From: JARRKC01 sp963723965
GTDB lineage: Bacteria; Acidobacteriota; UBA6911; RPQK01; JAPXNP01
Direction: 5' to 3'
Length of the DNA stretch: 64,000 bases
Assembly: GCA_963723965.1 (NCBI GenBank)
Contig: CAVRSV010000012.1
Location: 62,001 to 126,000, forward strand
Numbering within the stretch: the stretch's first letter is position 1; every line of letters begins with the position of its first letter. Positions 16,916 through 24,643 of this stretch are shown here, one piece after another. The notes beneath the pieces are model-generated. The model saw only the letters and a program-made list of their open reading frames with translations, was not told the DNA's origin and ran no database searches. The translations under genes and the position numbers were made by a program.

Positions 16916-18190
16916 TTATGCAGCTTCCCTCTGAATTTTCTTGGACTGGCGGGATATTTCTTCCTTCAGATGTCCAAGGGCTGCTTTGTACTGCTCCTGA
17001 CGAACGGCCTCGTCTAGACGAGTATAGAAATCGTCACCGAGATCCTCTTCGTCACCGTCGCCCGAATTCTCGAAGTAGAAGTTGGAGATGAAGTCCCGCT
17101 CCGGCGAAAGGACATCGGGGGCAACTCCCGATTTCCGCAATTCCTCGGACTGCAGTGGTTGCTGGTCGGGACGAAGGATCATGGCAGTCGAAAGGAAGAG
17201 CTTGGAACCGTCCCTGAGCTTGAACTCGGATTGGATCGAACCGTGCCCATTGGTTCGTTCGCCTACGATCTCGGCGACACCGTTATCCTTGAGGGAGGCG
17301 GTCAACACCTCGGCGGGACCGCTGGTCCCGCCGTCTACGAGAACCACCACCGGAAGGTCGGAGACGACGGGGTCGCTCGTCGATGCTTCCACCTTGGTCT
17401 GTTTGTCGGGTCCCTCGATCGAAGCGATGGTCTTGCCCCGCGCGAGAAAGAGGTCACTCATGGAGACCGCCTCGCTCAGACTGCCGTCGGCCGTCGACCG
17501 GAGATCGATGACGAGACCCTTGACACTGGACGAGAGCAGCATTTTCAGCTTGGAGGCCACCACCTTCGACTCTCCCGGCGCCAGAGACGGAATGCGCAAA
17601 TAGCCCAACTCCCGCTCGACGACTTCTGCCGTGGGAGTCTGGACGGCCAACACTCGCCGCTGCATGGTCAACTCCTGCGGTTCGGAGCGCCGCGAACGAA
17701 TCACCCGCACCTTCGCCTCCGTGTTCGGAGGGCCGGCCAATCTGCGCTGAGCCTCCCACACACTCATCAGGACCGTCGACTGTCCGTCGATCGATTCGAC
17801 AAGATCCCCGTTTCGCAATCCCTCCTGATCTGCCGGGCTGCCTTCGCTGACCGCCACGATATAGGCATAGCCATACCGCTTCGACAGGGAGATCCCCAGG
17901 CGACCGCTCGTGTCGCGATCCGCAAGCTCGTCAAAGGTGGCCTTGTCCACGAAGCTGCAGAAGGGGTCGAGAGCCTCGATCATTCCGTGCAGCGCACCCT
18001 TGAGTGCTTTTTGCATGTCCGGTTCCTGGACGTAGTCGCGGCGGACGTGATCAATGACCCGGGTGAAGACGCTCAGGTCCCCGTAGGCCTCATCGCCCGC
18101 GGAAACCTTCTGCAGAATACCTCCCACCAGACCGTATCCAACGATGAGGGTGGAAAGAAGAAGGACGATCAGTTTTGCTTTTTCGCGCAT
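16916..18190 (-). CDS. S41 (CtpA-like) peptidase homologue with catalytic residues replaced
   Basis: This 424-residue envelope protein has one N-terminal membrane anchor or signal (LIVLLLSTLIVGYGLVGG), a PDZ domain at about 92-175 (GRLGISLSK, EGSPADQEGLRNGD) and an S41 core. The ATG at 18190 follows GGAGAA; an ATG 12 codons earlier would also be open. Aligned on Prc/CtpA, the catalytic Ser position is Gly291 (in DGGTSGPAEVL) and the catalytic Lys position is His316 (in ERTNGHGSIQ). The spacing of 25 residues, and the Asp302 eleven residues after 291, match E. coli Prc exactly. It therefore looks like an inactive member that may act as a PDZ scaffold; Ser290 one position earlier could be argued as an alternative nucleophile. 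Confidence 0.88.
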   Translation of the reverse strand: MREKAKLIVLLLSTLIVGYGLVGGILQKVSAGDEAYGDLSVFTRVIDHVRRDYVQEPDMQKALKGALHGMIEALDPFCSFVDKATFDELADRDTSGRLGISLSKRYGYAYIVAVSEGSPADQEGLRNGDLVESIDGQSTVLMSVWEAQRRLAGPPNTEAKVRVIRSRRSEPQELTMQRRVLAVQTPTAEVVERELGYLRIPSLAPGESKVVASKLKMLLSSSVKGLVIDLRSTADGSLSEAVSMSDLFLARGKTIASIEGPDKQTKVEASTSDPVVSDLPVVVLVDGGTSGPAEVLTASLKDNGVAEIVGERTNGHGSIQSEFKLRDGSKLFLSTAMILRPDQQPLQSEELRKSGVAPDVLSPERDFISNFYFENSGDGDEEDLGDDFYTRLDEAVRQEQYKAALGHLKEEISRQSKKIQREAA

Positions 18191-18306
18191 GGATTCTCCG
18201 GCCATTCGAGACGGGTGCCGAAGCACCTTTCTGTACTAGCTTAAGCAATGGCGCCAATCTGTAGCAAGTAAGCGGGTCTGGTTTCGGCATACAATCACGT
18301 CTTCGG

Positions 18307-18765
18307 ATGCAACAGAAGGCCTCAGGATCGGAGACCCGTCCAGGGCGCTTGATGGCGCTGGACGTCGGAGAAAAACGCATCGGCGTTGCCGTGAGCGACC
18401 CGTTGCGGCTGACGGCACGGCCGCTGACGACGCTGACCTGCACGCGGGACCGATCCGAATTTCTGAAGCTCGCGGAGCTCCTGTCCGTCTGGGGCATCGT
18501 TCGTCTCATTGTAGGCTATCCGCGGCGGCTGACCGGGGAGAAGAGCACGAGCACCCGGCTCGTCGAAGATTTCACGGCCGCCCTGCGGGAACTCTCGGAC
18601 ATTCCCATAGAATGGGCAGACGAGCGACTTTCGAGCAAAGAGGCGGAGCGGCGGATGGCGGACGTAGGCTTACCCCTGGCCCAACGGCGGTTACGTCGTG
18701 ACGAGTTTGCGGCCGCCCTGATCCTGGAATGGTATCTTGAGGAGAACAGTGGGAACGAGAGTTAG
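18307..18765 (+). CDS. ruvX: RuvX/YqgF pre-16S rRNA nuclease
   Basis: This 152-residue RNase H-like protein trims the 5' end of pre-16S rRNA and was first predicted as a Holliday-junction resolvase. MALDVGEKRIGVAVSDPL near residue 16 carries the first acidic residue, IVGYPRRLTGEKS and EWADERLSSKEAERRM follow, and RRDEFAAALILEWYL supplies the last Asp. The ATG at 18307 may be preceded by a short non-conserved extension, since the family core starts near residue 14. It overlaps mltG by 17 bases and diverges from the S41-like gene across an 116-bp gap that must hold both promoters. Confidence 0.94.
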   Translation: MQQKASGSETRPGRLMALDVGEKRIGVAVSDPLRLTARPLTTLTCTRDRSEFLKLAELLSVWGIVRLIVGYPRRLTGEKSTSTRLVEDFTAALRELSDIPIEWADERLSSKEAERRMADVGLPLAQRRLRRDEFAAALILEWYLEENSGNES

Positions 18766-19771
18766 TCGGGCGGCCCGGTGGGGCGGACTTGCCGTGATCC
18801 TGTCTCTGGCGGTCACGGTGCTTCTGGTCAGGAATTGGTGGCTAAGCGAGCTGAACACCCCCTACAAGGGTTTCCTCGAACAGGAACGTATCGTCGTCAT
18901 TCCGAGAGGCACCAACGTCCGGGAAATCGCCGAGCGGCTGGAGGGGGCCGGGGTGATCAAGTCGGCTCTGCTGTTCCGGGTTTACGCCAGGTCTCTGCAT
19001 GCGTCGCTGCTTCAGGCCGGTGAGTACCGGTTTGCCGCCCCGTTATCCATCCCGGATGTCCTGCGTCGACTTCGAATCGGAGATGTCCGCCAGATCAAGG
19101 TTACAATTCCGGAAGGTTCGGATCTGGTGCAGGTCTCCATCCTCCTCCATGACGCCGGTCTCTGTTCGATCGCCGATTTTTTCGGTGCGGTCGCCGATAC
19201 CACCTCGATCGCAGATCTCGATCCCGAGGCCCGGGATCTCGAGGGCTATCTGATGCCGGATACGTATCTCCTGACGGCTCGGTCCCCAGCTCGCAGGGTC
19301 GTTGGGATCATGGTAGACGATGCGCGAGAATTCTGGACCCCCAAACGATTGGCCCGTGCGCGGGAACTTGGCTTCTCCGTTCATGAGATCGTTACTCTGG
19401 CGTCGCTCATCGAGAAAGAGACCGGCAATGCCGAAGAGCGCCCCCTCGTCTCGGCAGTCTTTCACAATCGCCTGAGGATCGGAATGCACCTCATGTGTGA
19501 TCCGACGGTCATCTACGGCGTGCGTCTGCTCAAGGAATTCGACGGCGTGATCAACCGGAGTGACCTGGCGCTTGATTCCCCCTATAACACCTATCGCTAT
19601 CCCGGCTTGCCCCCCGGCCCGATCACCAATCCCGGCCGTGCTGCGCTCGAAGCCGCTCTCTACCCCGCCGATGTGCGTTACCTCTACTTCGTTTCTCGCA
19701 ACGACGGCACCCATGTCTTCTCCGAAACCTACCGCAACCACGAACGCGCAGTCCGCCGCTACCAGCGCTAG
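18749..19771 (+). CDS. mltG: Endolytic murein transglycosylase MltG
   Basis: This inner-membrane enzyme cuts nascent peptidoglycan glycans and sets strand length. GTG 18749 is chosen because GAGGAG precedes it by five bases; a TTG four codons earlier lacks this. Residues about 8-28 form the membrane anchor. A LysM-like domain (VVIPRGTNVREIAERLEGAG) comes first, then the YceG domain with the catalytic Glu in SLIEKETGNAEERP, and the tail PGLPPGPITNPGRAALEAAL that is highly conserved. The total is 340 residues, the family length. It overlaps ruvX, as is common in bacteria. Confidence 0.95.
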   Translation: MGTRVSRAARWGGLAVILSLAVTVLLVRNWWLSELNTPYKGFLEQERIVVIPRGTNVREIAERLEGAGVIKSALLFRVYARSLHASLLQAGEYRFAAPLSIPDVLRRLRIGDVRQIKVTIPEGSDLVQVSILLHDAGLCSIADFFGAVADTTSIADLDPEARDLEGYLMPDTYLLTARSPARRVVGIMVDDAREFWTPKRLARARELGFSVHEIVTLASLIEKETGNAEERPLVSAVFHNRLRIGMHLMCDPTVIYGVRLLKEFDGVINRSDLALDSPYNTYRYPGLPPGPITNPGRAALEAALYPADVRYLYFVSRNDGTHVFSETYRNHERAVRRYQR

Positions 19772-19786
19772 CCCGCAGTCTCTCGC

Positions 19787-19890
19787 AAGGGACAGCCTGA
19801 TGCAACAGGAAGCGGAAACGGACAGGAAGCGGAAAGGGACAGAGTGGTGTAGCGTGGTGTAGCGGAGAAGGGACCGGAGAAGGGACAGAC
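19787..19890 (+). repeat. Left array of GGGACAG words with nested tandem duplications
   Basis: AAGGGACAG occurs at 19787, AAAGGGACAGAGTGG at 19833 and GAAGGGACAGAC at 19879, with a variant GAAGGGACC between them. The stretch is built of small tandem duplications: a 17-bp unit ACAGGAAGCGGAAACGG twice from 19805, GTGGTGTAGC twice from 19844 and GGAGAAGGGACC/A twice from 19864. It begins 16 bases after the mltG stop. Confidence 0.75.
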
Positions 19891-20228
19891 TCTTTCCTCC
19901 TCCTCCCTCCCTCCTCCTGTCTCGTTCTGCTCCAGGCCTATGGTCGCCGGTCATGGCCGCCAATTCCGAGCGCGGTGGACCACGTCCGCTCCATGAATTC
20001 TGGACAAGGCTGGCCCCACTCGGATGGTCCCGGGAGAGAAGTGGGCTTTCGAGGGCTCCGGGAAGGGTCCGCGACCGTGCGAGGTGGACGAAGCTGGATA
20101 TCCAGCGACACCAGGTCGTCTCAGGAGCCTCTGCCGATGTTACCTGGACAGAGTCATCCGGAAACCGCGGGGGGGCCGTCTTGAGTCAGGCTCGGCAAGT
20201 GTCTGGGTCAGATGGGGCTTTCGCGAGC
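19891..20228. other. Gap left of the RAYT gene
   Basis: After a pyrimidine-rich run (19891-19930) I see no gene, promoter or repeat that I can support in these 338 bases. The RAYT stop codon at 20229 overlaps a small stem, CTCAC/GTGAG around 20229-20246, that could end its transcript. Confidence 0.35.
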
Positions 20229-21125
20229 TCACCCTCGGGCGTGAGAGCGCTGTTCGCGCAGGGTGTAGAGCCGGCCCGTCTGTGGAATGGGGTGCTTGCG
20301 GCGCAGGTAGTGGCCGTCGGCCTGGTACTCGGCCAGCACCCGCGCCACGTTCTCCCGCGTCCCGATGGCGATGCCGTCGCTGAAGAAGCGCTCCCGGCTT
20401 CCCCTGGCTTTCGCGGCACCCGTGCGCGCCGCCTCCCGCTCCCGCTCCTCGTCCACCCGCTGGCGCTCCCGCAACCGCCTCCGGTAGGCCTCGAACGCCT
20501 CCTCTGCCGGCACCTCCACGAAGATCCTCTCCAGCGGCATCAGATCGCCCGTCTCTCCCCGAAACCGCCGCCACGTCGACGACGCTTCCCAGTTCTCCGG
20601 CCAGTCGATCAGGTGCGCCCTGGTCGCGTTCGTCTCGATGTAGGCCAGGCACTTCTGTACCGCCTCCAGATCCAGCAGTTCCGGGTTCTTGAACCGGTCT
20701 CCCCAGAAGTGCCCGTGGCGGCCGTGCGTCCGGTTGTACCACTTGGCATATTCCCCGTTCAGGTGCTGCATCAGCGCCGACAGGTCGAACAGACGCCGGT
20801 TGAAGCGCTCCCAGCCCGCTTCGTCCCACTGGGCCATCTTCCGCACCGCCTCCGGCTCCCCCCACAGCAGTCGCGCCCGCCGCGCCAGCTCCGGACGCGT
20901 CAGCTTCCGGAACTGCTCCATCCACAGAATGAAGTGGTAGTGCGTGCCCAGGATCTCCAGCGACACCAGTACGCAGCCGTAGGCCCGCGTGAACTGCACG
21001 ATCATCAGGTAGAGCTTCGTCCAGGCCTCCCACTCCTCCAGGGGACAGAAATCGGGCGCTCCTGCGACCCGGGTCAGGATGTGGTAGTACGTCGACTCGC
21101 TGTTCTTGTGACGGGCTCTGCGCAT
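20229..21125 (-). CDS. REP-associated tyrosine transposase (Y1_Tnp, IS200-like)
   Basis: This 298-residue protein is a HUH-type single-strand DNA transposase. The metal-binding HUH motif is His62-Tyr-His64 in GTHYHFILW. The catalytic-tyrosine helix follows at LNGEYAKWYNRTHGRHGHFW, where Tyr126 or Tyr130 would be the nucleophile, and GDRFKNPELL is the usual continuation. The C-terminal 80 residues are strongly basic and predicted helical (RRRLRERQRVDEEREREAAR), an extension common in RAYTs. The gene lacks a second transposition gene such as tnpB and is bounded by oppositely oriented GGGACAG arrays. The start ATG at 21125 precedes MRRARHKNSESTYYHILTRV, which is typical for the family. Confidence 0.88.
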   Translation of the reverse strand: MRRARHKNSESTYYHILTRVAGAPDFCPLEEWEAWTKLYLMIVQFTRAYGCVLVSLEILGTHYHFILWMEQFRKLTRPELARRARLLWGEPEAVRKMAQWDEAGWERFNRRLFDLSALMQHLNGEYAKWYNRTHGRHGHFWGDRFKNPELLDLEAVQKCLAYIETNATRAHLIDWPENWEASSTWRRFRGETGDLMPLERIFVEVPAEEAFEAYRRRLRERQRVDEEREREAARTGAAKARGSRERFFSDGIAIGTRENVARVLAEYQADGHYLRRKHPIPQTGRLYTLREQRSHARG

Positions 21126-21309
21126 GCCGTTCCTCCTCCCTGGTGTCAGGCCGACTCGGGACGAAGCGGCACCTCACCGACGGGCCTCGCTCCCTCCCGC
21201 AGCGGCCGGCACTCCCGGGATCCCCTTCGAACCCGGGGAACCGGAGGGACCGACCGAACGGTCCTCCTACCTACTAAGAACGCACGAGTTGGAAAATCTA
21301 CGAAGCGCA

Positions 21310-21592
21310 CCACTCTGTCCCTTTCCGCCCTGTCCCTTTCCGCCTGCCCTTTTCCGCGAATCGCTCGACAAGCAGTCGACTCTGTCCCTTTTGGCTCTTT
21401 CGGTTTTCAGAGCCAGGGCAGGGCGCCGGGGCGGGGGCGAAGCAATCTGTCCCTTTTCGATTCTTCTGAGCGAGAGCGGGGCCGGCCGAGGCCCAGCGGC
21501 GGAGGGGGTGGAGCACTCTGTCCCTTTCCGGGGCAAGGCGGCCGGCTGCAGGAGCGGGAAGGGATGAGAACCACTCTGTCCCTTTTGGCGCT
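21310..21592 (-). repeat. Right array of CTGTCCC(T)TTT words
   Basis: The word (A)CTCTGTCCCTTT occurs at 21312, 21379 (GACTCTGTCCCTTTTGG), 21445 (CAATCTGTCCCTTTTCG), 21514 and 21572, with degenerate copies at 21330 and 21345. Spacing of the later copies is about 60-70 bp, with GC-rich segments between them that can fold (for example 21413-21440 and 21480-21500). On the minus strand each copy reads AAAGGGACAGAG, so the array mirrors the left one. From 21126 to 21309 I see no feature. Confidence 0.78.
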
Positions 21593-21670
21593 TTTGGCGG
21601 GATTGGGGGTGGGCACGCTGGCGTACACTTCAAACGGCCGGATGGTTTAACATGGAAGCCGATTCGACGC

Positions 21671-22249
21671 ATGCGAAAGAAATCGTTCCTGCTCGTGAGC
21701 TTCAGCCTGCTTTGGCCGATGTTGCTTTGGGGGCAGCATGCCGCGCCATTGCGGGTTCATGTCCCTCTGCCTGCGGCATGGAACGCCATGCATGACGCAC
21801 TGCAGGGAGCGGAGCTCCCGGTTTCCGACGAGAACCAGGCCCAGGGGACGATTCTGACGACATACCGGGAGTACATATCGGGGCCGTTAACCGAAAGCTC
21901 TCTGCGCAAGATCGGCCAGGTTCCGAAATTGGCCGACGCGTACTGGATCCGTGCCGATTACCGGTTCGACATTCAGATCCTGTTCGTCGAACAGAAAGAC
22001 ACGATGGTGATCGTCAACGCGGAGGTTCGAGGTCTAAAGCGGGACTTCCTCGGCCAGGAGACCTGGGTCTCGATCCCGACCAACGGCAGCCGGGAAGAGG
22101 ATCTGCTGATGCGATTCGGCAAGCAGCTCTTCGGCGACACCTTTTCTCTGGACGGATCCAAGAAAGGCCTGTGGGAACGCGACCGGACCTGGGTTCCGGC
22201 AGACCTTTCCGGCACCGTTCCCCGAACCACCTCACCGGAGCGACCATGA
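21671..22249 (+). CDS. Secreted protein of unknown function, BamC-like layout
   Basis: This 192-residue protein has a signal peptide (MRKKSFLLVSFSLLWPMLLW, cleavage near GQHAA). The mature part has the pattern of a helix-grip fold: AWNAMHDALQGAELPVSDEN, then a G-T-I-L-T-T-Y strand, then alternating strands RADYRFDIQILFVE and TMVIVNAEVRGL. BamC/NlpB-type and related lipoproteins share this layout, but there is no lipobox Cys and I cannot confirm homology. Its stop overlaps the next start in ATGA, so the product is made together with the membrane protein and ABC exporter that follow. Confidence 0.6.
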   Translation: MRKKSFLLVSFSLLWPMLLWGQHAAPLRVHVPLPAAWNAMHDALQGAELPVSDENQAQGTILTTYREYISGPLTESSLRKIGQVPKLADAYWIRADYRFDIQILFVEQKDTMVIVNAEVRGLKRDFLGQETWVSIPTNGSREEDLLMRFGKQLFGDTFSLDGSKKGLWERDRTWVPADLSGTVPRTTSPERP

Positions 22250-22881
22250 ACCCGCAGGTCCTGGACATTCTGGACAGCGCCCTGCGCTATTCGCTCTGGC
22301 TGTTTCTGCTCTGCTATCTGATCATCCTCGCAATCGGCTGGTCTCGCCTCCGTCGACGTAAGCGGCAGATCGGCGATTTGTTCGAGACGATGGGCACACC
22401 CGAAGAGGAAGGGCAATGGAGCAAGAAGACCTCCCTGCTCAACGAGTGGCCGGTCGTTTTTAATGGTTTGGTCGTCTCTTTGCTGCTCGGCGTTATTTTC
22501 TTCGTCGTGTACTGCTTCGTTCCCCTGCCCTTCACCGAGAATCTGGTCAACAGCTCCAATTGGCAGGTCGTCCCTCTGCGAGTGACCGCCCTGCAGTTCG
22601 ATCGCTTCTACGAAGGCTTCTCACTGGCCGGAGACGTGTGGAACCAGACCCAGTCCCCCATTCCAGGTCTCGAGGCAGACATCCAGGTTGTGGGGGATGA
22701 TGAGGCGACCATCGGTGAGATCCGCGTTCCGGTCAAGCCGGCTCAACTTCCCCCGGGTCAATCCGGGACGTTTGAGTTGCGCTATACCGAGAAGTCTCCC
22801 CTGATTCGGGGCTACCGAGTCTCCTTCGTCGACCCCGAGGGCAAAGAGATCCCCCACATAACGGGGTTCGATGCCGACTAA
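22246..22881 (+). CDS. Membrane protein with a periplasmic FxLYD-like domain, unknown function
   Basis: This 211-residue protein has two transmembrane segments, near residues 15-31 (SLWLFLLCYLIILAIGW) and 74-95 (FNGLVVSLLLGVIFFVVYCF). After it comes a beta-rich domain of about 115 residues (LAGDVWNQTQSPIPGLEADI, then ELRYTEKSPLIRGYRVSFVD) that resembles the FxLYD fold used for protein or ligand contacts. The ATG overlaps the previous stop as ATGA; a longer frame open from 22171 is not needed. Its stop lies 11 bases inside the ABC gene. The arrangement implies a function tied to the exporter; none is known to me. Confidence 0.65.
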   Translation: MNPQVLDILDSALRYSLWLFLLCYLIILAIGWSRLRRRKRQIGDLFETMGTPEEEGQWSKKTSLLNEWPVVFNGLVVSLLLGVIFFVVYCFVPLPFTENLVNSSNWQVVPLRVTALQFDRFYEGFSLAGDVWNQTQSPIPGLEADIQVVGDDEATIGEIRVPVKPAQLPPGQSGTFELRYTEKSPLIRGYRVSFVDPEGKEIPHITGFDAD

Positions 22882-24643
22882 GCACGGAGAGCGCCGCACG
22901 AAGAAGCGGCCCTTGCTCCGTCTGCTCCCTTACCTCAAAAGGTACCGAGGACGGATCCTGCTCGGGTGCATTGCCGTGCTGCTGACCAACGCGGCGGGCG
23001 TCGGCATCCCCTGGGTCCTTCGGGACGCCACGAATGCTCTGCAGCAGCAGGGCCTGAGCTCGGCCGTGGTGCGGCACTTCGCCCTGGTCATCATCCTGCT
23101 CAGCGTTGTCGAAGGGTTCTTTCGTTTCTGGATGCGTCGGATCCTCATCGGAGTCTCACGCTACATCGAGTACGATCTCCGCAACGACCTGTTCTGCCAC
23201 TTCCAGAAGATGTCGGTCCCCTTCTTCCAGAAGCACCCGACGGGGGATCTGATGGCGAGGTCCACGAACGATCTCTCCTCGGTCCGTTCGGTACTGGGAC
23301 CCGGCATCATGTACTCCGTCGATACCGGGCTCACGGCCCTGCTGGCAGTGTCCATCCTGCTCAGCATCAGCCCCTCCCTGGCGCTCGTGACGCTGGTTCC
23401 CCTGATCGCCGTATCCGTAGCGGTCAAGCACTTTGGTCGTCAGATCCATCAACGCTTCGAACGCATTCAGGACCAGTTTTCGGAGCTCACCACGCTCGCC
23501 CAGGAGAACGTCGCCGGAATGCGTGTCGTCAAGGCCTACACCCAGGAACAGGCGTTCACCCACAGGTTCCGGGAAGCCAATGTCGAGTACTTCGACCGCA
23601 GTCTCTCTCTGGTCCGGATCTGGGGCGCGTTTCAGCCCATGCTGACGGTGCTGCTTGGGCTTTCCATGGTCGCCCTCCTCTGGTACGGGGGTCACCAGGT
23701 CGTCACCGGTGCGATCACGCTGGGTGATTTCGTAGCCTTCATCGCCTACCTTGCAATGCTGACCTGGCCCACGATCGCCCTGGGATTTGTCATCAACATC
23801 TTTGAACGAGGATCGGCATCGATGCGCCGCATCAACGAATTGCTGGATGCCGAGCCACAGGTGACCAGTGTTCCGGCGGCCTCCCACGGCGCGGTAGAGG
23901 GGAAGATCACCATCCGTAACCTCAACTTCTCCTACAACAGCCACCCGATCCTGCGCAATATCGATCTGGACGTTCCGCAGGGGAGCACGCTGGCCGTCGT
24001 CGGACGAACGGGTTCCGGCAAGTCGACCCTGGTCAACCTCCTCTGTCGCCTTCACCCCGTTCCCGAAAATTCAATATTCATCGACGACCGGGACATCAAC
24101 CAGATTCCGCTGGAGGTCCTCCGTCGGAGTATCGGTTATGCTCCCCAGGATGCCTTTCTCTTTTCGGAGACGATTCGCGGGAATGTCGCCTTCGGGGATC
24201 CCACCGCATCGAACGGGGCAGTGCGGGACGCCGCCGAGACCAGCAATATTCTGCAGGAGATCCTGGAGTTTCCGGAACAGTGGGAGACCTTCGTGGGGGA
24301 ACGCGGGATCACACTCTCGGGAGGGCAGAAACAGCGCGTTGCGATCTCCCGGGCGCTCCTCGTCGATCCACGCATCCTGATCCTCGACGACTCGCTGTCG
24401 GCAGTTGACACGGAAACGGAGGAGAGGATCCTGCGTCGGCTCTCCACCGAGTTGAGGAACCGCACCGCGATCCTGATCTCCCACCGCGTCTCCACGGTCC
24501 GGATGGCCGACCAGATCATCGTCCTCGACGAGGGAAGAATCGTCGAAAGGGGCACCCACCAGGAACTGCTGGACCAGAACGGTTACTACGCCGATCTGCA
24601 CCGCAAACAACTGCTCAGGGAAGAGCTGGACATCGACGGATGA
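22871..24643 (+). CDS. ABC exporter half-transporter, degenerate-site subunit
   Basis: This 590-residue type IV (MsbA-like) exporter half has six membrane helices in residues about 20-310 and one nucleotide-binding domain. Walker A is GRTGSGKST near 380, the Q-loop is QDAFLFSETI and the signature is TLSGGQKQR. Walker B reads ILILDDSLSAVD, with Asp in place of the catalytic Glu, which marks the non-hydrolysing half of a heterodimeric exporter. The partner gene overlaps it by four bases. The pair resembles TM287/TM288 and LmrCD exporters of drugs or lipids. It overlaps the upstream membrane-protein gene by 11 bases; the substrate is not evident. Confidence 0.93.
   Translation: MPTKHGERRTKKRPLLRLLPYLKRYRGRILLGCIAVLLTNAAGVGIPWVLRDATNALQQQGLSSAVVRHFALVIILLSVVEGFFRFWMRRILIGVSRYIEYDLRNDLFCHFQKMSVPFFQKHPTGDLMARSTNDLSSVRSVLGPGIMYSVDTGLTALLAVSILLSISPSLALVTLVPLIAVSVAVKHFGRQIHQRFERIQDQFSELTTLAQENVAGMRVVKAYTQEQAFTHRFREANVEYFDRSLSLVRIWGAFQPMLTVLLGLSMVALLWYGGHQVVTGAITLGDFVAFIAYLAMLTWPTIALGFVINIFERGSASMRRINELLDAEPQVTSVPAASHGAVEGKITIRNLNFSYNSHPILRNIDLDVPQGSTLAVVGRTGSGKSTLVNLLCRLHPVPENSIFIDDRDINQIPLEVLRRSIGYAPQDAFLFSETIRGNVAFGDPTASNGAVRDAAETSNILQEILEFPEQWETFVGERGITLSGGQKQRVAISRALLVDPRILILDDSLSAVDTETEERILRRLSTELRNRTAILISHRVSTVRMADQIIVLDEGRIVERGTHQELLDQNGYYADLHRKQLLREELDIDG

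Larger units (their letters stand above)
19787..21592. mobile_element. RAYT unit: transposase gene between opposed GGGACAG arrays
   Basis: The unit consists of a REP-associated tyrosine transposase gene at 20229-21125 and short repeated words on both sides. On the left, 19787-19890, the word reads GGGACAG on the plus strand; on the right, 21310-21592, it reads CTGTCCC. The two arrays therefore point in opposite directions relative to the gene. RAYT proteins are domesticated IS200/IS605-type single-strand transposases that act on palindromic REP sequences. The outer limits are taken from the first and last copies of the word; no target-site duplication is expected for this class. Confidence 0.65.

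Noticed and set aside
20140..21177. A longer overlapping open frame on the minus strand across the RAYT gene
   Set aside because: It is out of frame with the transposase motifs and has Arg/Pro/Gly-rich noise composition.
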